From NCBI GenBank assembly GCA_030620125.1, contig JAUXFI010000061.1, positions 1-10,089 on the forward strand: a stretch of DNA of 10,089 bases, given 5' to 3'. This document shows positions 1-5,522 of this stretch, piece by piece. The notes beneath the pieces were generated by a model. The model saw nothing but the letters and a program-made list of their open reading frames with translations, searched no databases and had not been told where the DNA came from. Every line of letters begins with the position of its first letter. Positions within the stretch are counted from its first letter, which is position 1. The translations under genes were made by a program, and so were the position numbers. The stretch comes from Anaerolineae bacterium (lineage in GTDB: Bacteria; Chloroflexota; Anaerolineae; B4-G1).

Positions 1-561
1 CCCATCCGGCACCGTCAGCGCCATCCCCGCCACCGGCACACTGCGGATCAACTCCCGTGGGCTTAGCGTCTCCCCACCCACGGAGATCTCCAGGTAGCGG
101 TCGCCGTTCCACACGCTGGTGGGGATGCCACCGCTCGTCTGGCTGCCCAACCCCACGCTGAACAGCCCTTCGCTCACTGGCACCGCCGCGTGGCTCTCCG
201 GCCCCCACACCAGGCTGCCGTCAGTGGCGGCGTCGTACAGCGCGAACGTCATTCCGTAACTGCCGTCCAGGGGTGCGCCGCCACTATCCGCCAACCGGCC
301 CTGGTAGTTGACCGTCGTGGCGCTGGGGCCGGGGGTGTTGGCGGGGCTCGCCAGTGGCTTGGCCCACACCTGCGCGGTCAGGAGCAGCGCCGCTATCAGC
401 AGCAACGTGCCGCCGTTGGGCGTCAGCCAGCGCAGGAAGCGGCGCAGGCGGCCCGGTTGCCGTGAGCGTACATCCTGTTCCGGCGCTGTCGTATGCCGCT
501 CGGCGCGGTACTGCTCGACCATTTCAGCAAAGTGCATCAAGAAACTCTTCTGCTCGTTCAT
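1..561 (-). CDS. Surface protein paralog Z (constant stem; C-terminus outside window)
   Basis: The frame is open from ATG at 561 to the window edge, giving 187 codons with no stop, so the variable C-terminal domain is lost beyond base 1. The protein starts MNEQKSF, has a charged n-region to about residue 45, then an Arg-rich stretch and one hydrophobic segment (about residues 49-66, ending QVWA). This fits a signal anchor or cleaved export signal. The core follows (about 78-187), with motifs VNYQGRLAD, LYDAATDGSLVWGPE, NGDRYLEISVGGETLSPRE and a PVAGMALTVPDG end. Such beta-rich modules are common in bacterial extracellular proteins, in front of varied C-terminal domains. Its ATG overlaps the stop of small ORF L1 (ATGA), suggesting translational coupling. 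Bases 1-107 are identical to 3137-3243 in paralog C. The precise function is unknown. Confidence 0.85.
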   Translation of the reverse strand, partial: MNEQKSFLMHFAEMVEQYRAERHTTAPEQDVRSRQPGRLRRFLRWLTPNGGTLLLIAALLLTAQVWAKPLASPANTPGPSATTVNYQGRLADSGGAPLDGSYGMTFALYDAATDGSLVWGPESHAAVPVSEGLFSVGLGSQTSGGIPTSVWNGDRYLEISVGGETLSPRELIRSVPVAGMALTVPDG

Positions 562-665
562 CTGTTGTACCTCCTATGGTTTTGTTGGGCGTCCAATGCC
601 ATCGGTGCCATCAGTCCCGGCAGCAAGGCCAACAACGCGGTTGTGCGAATCCTTACGCTTTTCAT
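558..665 (-). CDS. Small signal-peptide-like ORF L1 (35 aa)
   Basis: This 35-residue ORF runs from ATG at 665 to TGA at 560-558. It reads MKSVRIRTTALLALL, then a hydrophobic stretch to about residue 25 and a short polar tail (QQNHRRYNR). A purine-rich Shine-Dalgarno-like run (GAGAGGGGG) lies about 6 nt upstream. Its start overlaps the L2 stop and its stop overlaps the Z start, both as ATGA, so the three frames form an unbroken coupled chain. The 5' ~42 nt nearly match L2 and L3. It may be a secreted or membrane microprotein, a coupling leader for Z, or the surviving 5' end of a lost gene. I do not recognise a family. Confidence 0.5.
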   Translation of the reverse strand: MKSVRIRTTALLALLPGLMAPMALDAQQNHRRYNR

Positions 666-787
666 CGAATACCCCCTCTCATCGTGTCAGGACGAGCAAT
701 CCTGCGCGCTACCTTCCCCGCCGCTGGCGTAACCAGCATCAGCAGCAGGGCCAATAACGCGATTGTGCGAATCCTTATGCTTTTCAC
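662..787 (-). CDS. Small signal-peptide-like ORF L2 (41 aa)
   Basis: This 41-residue ORF starts at GTG 787 and ends with TGA overlapping the L1 ATG. The start is supported by AGGAGG seven bases upstream. The peptide begins [19 protein letters not shown], ends its hydrophobic segment at PAAG, and carries an Arg-rich tail (ARPDTMRGGIR). It lies 28 nt downstream of the stop of paralog A and is co-directional with it. The same frame is open further upstream to 1042, but that part is antisense-free only in the sense of lying over paralog A on the same strand, so the GTG with its strong ribosome site is the better start. A processed cationic peptide, a membrane microprotein or a truncated gene remnant are all possible. 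Confidence 0.5.
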   Translation of the reverse strand: MKSIRIRTIALLALLLMLVTPAAGKVARRIARPDTMRGGIR

Positions 788-815
788 TGGACACCCTCCT
801 ACATTTCTCGCGAGC

Positions 816-1787
816 CTACGGCGCGGCGGCGGGTTCGATCCAGCCAATGACGGTGACTTGCAACTCTGAGAGTTGAGCACTACCGCGTATTTTGTACTGG
901 ATAGTCTGTTCGCTATCGCACCTAACCCACAGAATCCCATTAGCAGACTGCCCGGCGTTGAATGCTCGAACATACGGGGCGTTGATACCGGACTGCAACG
1001 ATTCGCCGTTAGGCCAGGCCTGGAAATACGAGTTTGCAACATCGTCGATCACCCGTGCACTCAAGATGACCATCTCGGCCGAGTCTCCAACGATAGAACT
1101 CAGGTTCCAAATCGCTCCGTTCACTTCCGTGGTGTCTGTAAGATCAGCCCCTGCAGGGCCACGGATAACCAAATTGTGCAGGGGAGCATTGCTCGTGCCA
1201 AAGCCAGTGTTGGCAAGCATTGCGCCATCTATGGTGTGATCAGGCAACGTCAATGCCATCCCGGCGATGGGCACGCTGCGGATCAACTCTCGCGGACTCA
1301 ACGTCTCCCCGCCCACTGTGATCTCCAGATAGCGGTCGCCGTTCCACACGCTGGTCGGGATGCCGCCGCTGGTCTGGCTGCCCAATCCCACGCTGAACAG
1401 CCCATCGCTCACCGGCACGGCGGCGTGGCTCTCCGGCCCCCACACCAGGTTGCCGCCGATGGCGGCGTCGTACAGCGCAAAGGTCATGCCGTAACTGCCA
1501 TCCAGGGGTGTGCCGCCACTATCAGCCAGGCGGCCCTGGTAGTTGACGGTCGTGGCGCTGGGGCCGGGGGCGCTGGCGGGGATCGCCAGTGGCTTGGCCC
1601 ACACCCGCGCGGTAGCGATGAGGGCCACCACCAGCAACAACGTGCCGCCATTGGGCGTCAACCAGCGCAAGAAGTGGCGCAGGCGGCTTGGGTGGGGTAC
1701 CAAGTCATTGTCATACGGCTTGCGCTGCGACAGCCGGCGATCTATGGCCTCTGCAATTTCAAGGAATAGACTCTTGTTCTCGTTCAT
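816..1787 (-). CDS. Surface protein paralog A (constant stem, unique C-terminal domain)
   Basis: This 323-residue protein starts MNENKSLF. It has a basic n-region, a hydrophobic export/anchor segment at about 47-64 (LLLVVALIATARVWA), and the conserved core at about 79-185. Its core is the most diverged of the set, ending GMALTLPDHTIDG instead of VPDGAI. Residues from about 190 to the end form an individual beta-rich domain (LVIRGPAGADL, WVRCDSEQTIQYKIRG, ending VIGWIEPAAAP) that I cannot assign to a family. The start lies 11 nt after the B stop, and that TAG forms part of the ribosome site (TAGGAG), so A is probably translated from the same transcript as B. Base composition falls beyond the core. 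A cell-envelope or adhesive role is inferred from architecture only. Confidence 0.88.
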   Translation of the reverse strand: MNENKSLFLEIAEAIDRRLSQRKPYDNDLVPHPSRLRHFLRWLTPNGGTLLLVVALIATARVWAKPLAIPASAPGPSATTVNYQGRLADSGGTPLDGSYGMTFALYDAAIGGNLVWGPESHAAVPVSDGLFSVGLGSQTSGGIPTSVWNGDRYLEITVGGETLSPRELIRSVPIAGMALTLPDHTIDGAMLANTGFGTSNAPLHNLVIRGPAGADLTDTTEVNGAIWNLSSIVGDSAEMVILSARVIDDVANSYFQAWPNGESLQSGINAPYVRAFNAGQSANGILWVRCDSEQTIQYKIRGSAQLSELQVTVIGWIEPAAAP

Positions 1788-1798
1788 TTTGTTTTCTC

Positions 1799-2632
1799 CT
1801 AATGCCCGACTGCGATATAGTAAATACGTACCATCCGGTTACTTAGTACAGTTCCATCCACACGGTAGAGTTTAAAATGGAACCCAGTCGTCCCCATACC
1901 ATCTATCTGTACTGTAAAATCTGCTGCCCCTCTATCGCCATTATTAGCGACGACGACATAAATTCCAGCAGGGAACGGCTCGGAAAAAGATATACTGCCT
2001 TCACCATTGGCATCAGTGGTGAGCACTACATTTCCCCATTTTGTAATTGCATTATCTGACTGCGATCCAAGTAATCCTGACGCTTTATCTTGCGTCACCG
2101 CTCCATCCGCAATCTGCTCCGTCCCAATCGCCCCATCCGGCACCGTCAACGCCATCCCCGCCACCGGCACGCTGCGGATCAACTCCCGTGGGCTCAACGT
2201 CTCCCCGCCCACCGCGATCTCCAGATAGCGGTCGCCGTTCCACACGCTGGTCGGGATGCCGCCGGAGGTCTGGCTGCCCAAGCCCACGCTGAACAGCCCC
2301 TCGCTCACCGGCACGGCGGTATGGCCCTCCGGCCCCCACACCAGGCTGCCGTCAGTCGCGGCGTCGTACAGCGCGAACGTCATGCCGTAACTGCCGTCCA
2401 GTGGTGCGCCGGTGTTATCCGCCAACCGGCCCTGGTAGTTGACCGTCGTGGCACTGGGGCCGGGGGTGTTGGCGGGACTCGCCAGTGGCTTGGCCCACAC
2501 CTGCGCGGTAGCGATGAGGGCCACCACCAGCAACAACGTACCGCCGTTGGGCATCAGCCAACGCAGGATGCGGCGCATGTCTTGCTTAGTAGGTAAGGAA
2601 ATGTTCAGAGTAAGTTGCTTTTTCTCGTTCAT
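1799..2632 (-). CDS. Surface protein paralog B (constant stem, tail-fibre-like end)
   Basis: This 277-residue protein starts MNEKKQL and has the shortest cytoplasmic n-region of the set. Its hydrophobic segment is at about 32-46 (LLLVVALIATAQVWA), followed by the conserved core at about 60-167. A linker with IADGAVTQDKASG, a pattern familiar from phage tail-fibre and other trimeric fibre proteins, leads into a C-terminal beta domain (about 195-277). That domain has PFPAGIYVVVANNGD and ends MVRIYYIAVGH, like the end of receptor-binding fibre domains. The ATG has TTAGGAGG about 10 nt upstream. The 78-nt gap from the C stop shows no promoter-like element, so co-transcription with C is likely. 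C-terminal coding DNA is visibly richer in A+T than the core. Adhesion or ligand binding is inferred, not shown. Confidence 0.88.
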   Translation of the reverse strand: MNEKKQLTLNISLPTKQDMRRILRWLMPNGGTLLLVVALIATAQVWAKPLASPANTPGPSATTVNYQGRLADNTGAPLDGSYGMTFALYDAATDGSLVWGPEGHTAVPVSEGLFSVGLGSQTSGGIPTSVWNGDRYLEIAVGGETLSPRELIRSVPVAGMALTVPDGAIGTEQIADGAVTQDKASGLLGSQSDNAITKWGNVVLTTDANGEGSISFSEPFPAGIYVVVANNGDRGAADFTVQIDGMGTTGFHFKLYRVDGTVLSNRMVRIYYIAVGH

Positions 2633-2710
2633 CGTGTTTGACCTCCTAACTGACTTGATTGGTATCCGTCTTTCAGATCAAGTACGGATGGTGAAATGCG
2701 GCTAGAAAAG

Positions 2711-3682
2711 TTATTGGCTCCAAGCAATTGCAGTAATCCGTGATTCGAAGACCCGCCACGCACCATCAACGGCATCTGTGTTCGCAATGCAGATTTTGAA
2801 AGTATGTGTGCCTGGATCCATATCAAAAACATAGTGATAAGTTGTAGTAGACTCCCCTTTGGGAATCACGGGTGTGGCTTGATTGTGATAATCAACCAAG
2901 TGAAGGTCAGTACCATCATAGTTAATGCTGAAAAGCACTAAACCGTCTGTATGTGCTTGATAGCCTTTAATCGTTACTATGACTAGAACCTGCGAAGGTA
3001 CATCAAGGTCTATCGAAATGGTACTGTCTGGCAAATCAACCCAATCACTGTTGCGCCCTGTGCGGTAGTGGGGATCAGTTCCTCTGTAACGCGATGCAAA
3101 ACCATTTCCGAATGCAATATGCCGGCTTGTAATCGCCCCATCCGGCACCGTCAGCGCCATCCCCGCCACCGGCACACTGCGGATCAACTCCCGTGGGCTT
3201 AGCGTCTCCCCACCCACGGAGATCTCCAGGTAGCGGTCGCCGTCCCACACGCTGGTGGGGATGCCGCCGCTGGTCTGGCTGCCCAACCCCACGCCGAACA
3301 GCCCCCCGCTCACCGGCACGGCGGTATGGTTCTCCGGCCCCCACACCAGGGTGCCGCCGGTGGCGGCGTCGTACAGCGCAAAGGTCATCCCGTAGGAGCC
3401 GTTTTTCGGATTGCCCTCGGGGTCCGCCAGGCGGCCCTGGTAGTTGACGGTGGTGGCGCTGGGGCCGGGGGCGCTGGCGGGGCTCGCCAATGGCTTGGCC
3501 CATACCTGCGCGGTCAGGAGCAGCACCGCTATCAGCAGCAGCGTGCCGCCGTTGGGCGTCAGCCAGCGCAGGAAGCGGCGCAGGCGGCAGGGTGGTTCAC
3601 CTGACGCGGTGGGATGTGTCTGAGTGCAGCGCTGCTCCCACCATTCGCCCAACACGATCAACAGATTCTTTCGCTTGTTCAT
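2711..3682 (-). CDS. Surface protein paralog C (constant stem, jelly-roll-like end)
   Basis: The chosen ATG at 3682 (MNKRKNLL, 323 aa) is preceded by GAGGAGG four bases upstream and matches the MNE-K start of the paralogs; an in-frame upstream start at 3709 lacks both. The hydrophobic segment is at about 47-65 (LLLIAVLLLTAQVWA), nearly that of Z. The core differs mainly by PEGNPKNG in place of GAPLDG and by GLFGVGLG. After VPDGAITSRHIAFG comes a domain of about 140 residues (DWVDLPDSTISIDL, YVFDMDPGTHTFKICIAN) ending ITAIAWSQ. Its pattern resembles the end of D and suggests a beta-sandwich. It is the first gene after promoter element P3 and heads the C-B-A-L2-L1-Z run. Confidence 0.88.
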   Translation of the reverse strand: MNKRKNLLIVLGEWWEQRCTQTHPTASGEPPCRLRRFLRWLTPNGGTLLLIAVLLLTAQVWAKPLASPASAPGPSATTVNYQGRLADPEGNPKNGSYGMTFALYDAATGGTLVWGPENHTAVPVSGGLFGVGLGSQTSGGIPTSVWDGDRYLEISVGGETLSPRELIRSVPVAGMALTVPDGAITSRHIAFGNGFASRYRGTDPHYRTGRNSDWVDLPDSTISIDLDVPSQVLVIVTIKGYQAHTDGLVLFSINYDGTDLHLVDYHNQATPVIPKGESTTTYHYVFDMDPGTHTFKICIANTDAVDGAWRVFESRITAIAWSQ

Positions 3683-3731
3683 CTTACCTCCTCGCGTTAT
3701 GAGTTGCAATCCTTGTGCGTGTCACCTCTAC

Positions 3732-3737
3732 TATAAT
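3732..3737 (+). promoter_or_regulatory. Possible -10 box for the plus-strand TA-like module
   Basis: TATAAT lies about 80 nt upstream of the first plus-strand gene (ATG 3816). I see no good -35 at 16-18 nt spacing, so support is weak. It directly abuts P3 on the opposite strand, so the two divergent units could interfere if both are used. Confidence 0.25.
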
Positions 3738-3763
3738 TAAACGCACTTTGTCCCCTTTTTTCC
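3738..3763 (-). promoter_or_regulatory. ECF-sigma-like promoter P3, upstream of C
   Basis: GGAA occupies 3763-3760 and CGTTTA 3743-3738, with exactly 16 nt between GGAA and CG. GGAA as -35 and CGT(C/T) as -10 with 16-17 nt spacing is the usual form of ECF sigma promoters. The element lies about 55 nt before the ATG of C, leaving room for a short untranslated leader with its AGGAGG. The same spacing recurs in P1, P2 and P2b. Recognition by the sigma factor at 9193-9924 is inferred. Confidence 0.6.
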
Positions 3764-3815
3764 GCCATCAGTTCATAAGATCGTCCCCTTTCTTGCTCTG
3801 AACGCCGGAGATTTG

Positions 3816-4106
3816 ATGTTGGCTCACCCACACCGGCTTGACCAGACTTGCCGTCTGGTGTTCGAGCGCAAATACGGCGTCCTGACCGAAACGTTCTACG
3901 AAGCCTACCAGCGTGGCGAAGAGCCCGAGGACGACGCCTGGATGCTGGACTGGAGCGAATGGGCTAGTACCTACGAAATACTCCTCGAACACCAGGTGCG
4001 ATACCGCCATGCGCTTCACTCTTTGTTGCAGCAAACAGCCATCCCCAACCTCTCTTACCTGATCGGACGCACGGCCCGCTATGAACCCCTTCCAGTCGCT
4101 GCCTGA
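3816..4106 (+). CDS. Small acidic protein, possible TumA-like partner of a TumE-like gene
   Basis: The ATG at 3816 (MLAHPHRLD, 96 aa) has GGAG five bases upstream; a TTG just before it is a weaker alternative. The centre reads [17 protein letters not shown], then [16 protein letters not shown]. This resembles, from memory, short proteins paired with DUF6516/TumE-type toxins, where a YG-xxxx-F-xx-YQ-GE helix and an acidic W-rich segment recur. No transmembrane segment is visible. The gene runs against all its neighbours and its last 26 nt overlap the next gene, so the two are probably translated together. A role as antitoxin is inferred from this pairing only. Confidence 0.6.
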   Translation: MLAHPHRLDQTCRLVFERKYGVLTETFYEAYQRGEEPEDDAWMLDWSEWASTYEILLEHQVRYRHALHSLLQQTAIPNLSYLIGRTARYEPLPVAA

Positions 4107-4302
4107 GTACGAACGATTCGTATACACCCTCCAGCAGCGCCACCCTTCCATACGCTGTTCGACCCTGACGGTCACCGACCCGCACCACAAGCACATTCCC
4201 CCCGACATCAAGCACCACCGCATCCCCGCACCCGAACTCTCCTTCACCCGCCCCAACCTCCCCGTGTTGATCGAGGAGGTGAAGCGGCTGCTGAAGGACT
4301 GA
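4081..4302 (+). CDS. TumE-like (DUF6516-type) protein, apparently missing its middle
   Basis: This 73-residue protein starts [18 protein letters not shown] inside the end of the upstream gene. It continues [20 protein letters not shown] and ends in a helix [14 protein letters not shown]. The N-terminal [14 protein letters not shown] pattern and the C-terminal PHHKH with a closing helix are what I recall from DUF6516/TumE-type proteins. Those are usually around 110-130 residues, with a beta-rich middle between the two parts. Here STLTV joins almost directly to PHHKH, so about 50 residues seem deleted in frame near 4165-4176. The product may be inactive while its partner survives. No strong ribosome site is seen; coupling with the preceding gene is likely. 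Its 3' end overlaps small ORF L3 on the other strand. Family assignment rests on memory of motifs. Confidence 0.55.
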   Translation: MNPFQSLPEYERFVYTLQQRHPSIRCSTLTVTDPHHKHIPPDIKHHRIPAPELSFTRPNLPVLIEEVKRLLKD

Positions 4303-4381
4303 GTACTATCATCGCCACCCCCGCCAGCAGCACCGACAGCCAGGCCAACAACGCGATTGTGCGAATCCTTGTGCTTTTCAT
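4244..4381 (-). CDS. Small signal-peptide-like ORF L3, probably a remnant
   Basis: This 45-residue frame starts at ATG 4381 ([15 protein letters not shown]), continues with a hydrophobic segment to about residue 34 (LSPSAAAS), and ends RSTRGGWGG. The first ~42 nt closely match L1 and L2, so this is a third copy of the same 5' unit. Its last ~58 nt lie antisense to the end of the TumE-like gene, so the original 3' part was probably replaced where the plus-strand module joined. It lies 44 nt after the stop of D. A weak Shine-Dalgarno (AAGGGA) is upstream. Expression is uncertain. Confidence 0.35.
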   Translation of the reverse strand: MKSTRIRTIALLAWLSVLLAGVAMIVLSPSAAASPPRSTRGGWGG

Positions 4382-4425
4382 CCAGACATTCCCTTGATGT
4401 TCCCCCTCCACACCGTCTGTACCTC

Positions 4426-5382
4426 TTATTGAGATACAGCGAGCCACGTGAGAGAAGTATGCCACCTCCAAACCCGTCCTCCTCCATTGCTGGAGTGAGC
4501 TCTTGCCTCAATCGTATGATTGCCGACAGGTAGGTCAATACGATACACTTGAGAAATCGTGCCCAACCGTGCGCTCCAGTCCATCAAGGCAGCTTGCCCT
4601 CCCTGAGCCACCTCACCATCTATATATAGTTGAGCCACGCCGTGTCCATCTGTTGAACCTGAATCTATGAACTCCACCACGAGGTAGAAGAGATAAGTCT
4701 GGTTTGTAGTTGGTGATAGGTTTGCGCTCATACCAGGGATTGTCTGAGACGAATCGGTCAGATTCAAATCAGCCGAAGGCGTTAGCCGCCCATTGCTGAG
4801 ACACACTTGGCGGGACGTGATTGCTCCATCCGGCACCGTCAACGCCATCCCCGCCACCGGCACGCTGCGGATCAACTCCCGTGGGCTCAACGTCTCCCCG
4901 CCCACGGTGATCTCCAGGTAGCGATCGCCGTTCCACACGCTGGTGGGGATGCCGCCGCCGGTCTGGCTGCCCAACCCCACGCTGAACAGCCCCTCGCTCA
5001 CCGGCACGGCGGTATGGCCCTCCGGCCCCCACACCAGGCTGCCGTCAGTGGTGGCGTCGTACAGCGCGAACGTCATGCCGTAACTGCCGTCCAGGGGTGC
5101 GCCGGTGTTATCCGCCAAGCGGCCCTGGTAGTTGACCGTCGTGGCGCTGGGGCCGGGGGCGGTGGTGGTACCCAGCAGCGGCCGCGCCCAGACGTTTTGC
5201 GTCAGGAGCAACACGGCCACCAGCAGCAATGTGCCGATGTTTGGCACCATCTGCCGCCCCAGCCAACGTAGCCAGCCAGGCCGTCTGGATGACGTTCGCT
5301 CCTGGGCTGTCACTCGCCATTTGGTAAGATACCGGTCGAGTACCTCGCCCATCTGTGTAAAGAGACCTTTTTGCTCATTCAT
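4426..5382 (-). CDS. Surface protein paralog D (constant stem, jelly-roll-like end)
   Basis: The ATG at 5382 (MNEQKGLF, 318 aa) has AGGAGG seven bases upstream and matches the paralogs; the frame is open up to 5481 without a ribosome site. The n-region is long (to about 48) and the anchor differs most from the others (LLLVAVLLLTQNVWARPL, then GTTTAPGPS). From SATTVNYQG on, the core is nearly that of B, with a GG in SQTGGGIPT. After VPDGAITSRQ a C-terminal domain of about 130 residues follows (YLFYLVVEFIDSG, AQLYIDGEVAQGG, YRIDLPVGNHTIEARAH), ending LTWLAVSQ. Strand pattern and ending resemble C, so the two may share a fold. D has its own promoter-like elements (P2, P2b) and a leader with two stem-loops. 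Function is unassigned. Confidence 0.88.
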   Translation of the reverse strand: MNEQKGLFTQMGEVLDRYLTKWRVTAQERTSSRRPGWLRWLGRQMVPNIGTLLLVAVLLLTQNVWARPLLGTTTAPGPSATTVNYQGRLADNTGAPLDGSYGMTFALYDATTDGSLVWGPEGHTAVPVSEGLFSVGLGSQTGGGIPTSVWNGDRYLEITVGGETLSPRELIRSVPVAGMALTVPDGAITSRQVCLSNGRLTPSADLNLTDSSQTIPGMSANLSPTTNQTYLFYLVVEFIDSGSTDGHGVAQLYIDGEVAQGGQAALMDWSARLGTISQVYRIDLPVGNHTIEARAHSSNGGGRVWRWHTSLTWLAVSQ

Positions 5383-5422
5383 TTGAAAACCTCCTCTTGT
5401 TGATTGGTTTGACCATTCTCTG

Positions 5423-5461
5423 CCGGGCTTGGATGGCCCGGTTGGTCCGACCGTCGGGACC
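5423..5461 (-). other. Two stem-loops in the leader of D
   Basis: CCGGGC at 5423-5428 pairs with GCCCGG at 5436-5441 around a 7-nt loop, and GGTCC at 5444-5448 pairs with GGACC at 5457-5461 around an 8-nt loop. Both lie between P2 and the ribosome site of D. No T-run follows on the minus strand, so an intrinsic terminator is unlikely. An mRNA-stabilising or attenuating structure, or chance in GC-rich DNA, are the options. Confidence 0.35.
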
Positions 5462-5473
5462 CGGCTCCGACGA

Positions 5474-5522
5474 CGTGCCACTCTGCTATACTAAACGCAC
5501 TTTTGACCCATTTTTCCGCCAT
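5474..5522 (-). repeat. Direct repeat block at the end of the CHAT gene (copy 1 of 2)
   Basis: This block matches 3718-3769 in the same orientation, including ATGGCGGAAAAA, GTGCGTTTA and the downstream TATAG-AGAG...CACG part. It covers the last ten codons and stop of the CHAT gene and continues into the leader of D. With its partner it brackets D, L3 and the plus-strand module, so recombination between the two could remove or duplicate that segment. Confidence 0.75.

Larger units (their letters stand above)
3718..3769 (-). repeat. Direct repeat block upstream of C (copy 2 of 2)
   Basis: This block reads on the minus strand as ATGGCGGAAAAA, then CAAAGTGCGTTTA, then TATAG-AGAG and CACG. It aligns over about 50 nt with 5474-5522, with few mismatches and a small indel. 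The match covers both the promoter-like part and about 20 nt past it, around the expected start of transcription. Here it lies in a gene-free stretch; the other copy ends inside the CHAT gene. Confidence 0.75.
1..5178 (-). repeat. Five dispersed copies of a ~350-450 nt core repeat
   Basis: Nearly identical DNA encoding the stem of the surface proteins occurs at about 1-455, 1238-1690, 2132-2577, 3136-3590 and 4824-5160, always in the same orientation. The matches include synonymous positions. They stop sharply at the codons for VPDG on one side; on the other, four copies extend through the anchor segment while D stops matching at APGPS. Patches of identity change partners along the length: Z with C in the anchor and at the start of the window, B with D in the middle, A with B in the anchor. 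That mosaic pattern points to recombination among copies. Confidence 0.9.

Noticed and set aside
873..1769. Long plus-strand open frame (298 codons) across paralog A
   Set aside because: It is antisense to a well-supported paralog, and similar antisense frames recur over every copy of the GC-rich core, as expected from codon bias. It has no recognisable domain.
4382..4425. Intrinsic terminator after D
   Set aside because: I found no stem followed by a T-run on the minus strand in this gap.
1..5178. Diversity-generating retroelement
   Set aside because: Repeated cores next to variable ends suggested it, but there is no reverse transcriptase, no template repeat and no adenine-biased variation. 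The variable ends differ wholesale.
1..5382. Prophage tail-fibre cluster
   Set aside because: B has fibre-like features, but all paralogs have export/anchor segments. No phage structural, packaging or lysis genes are present.
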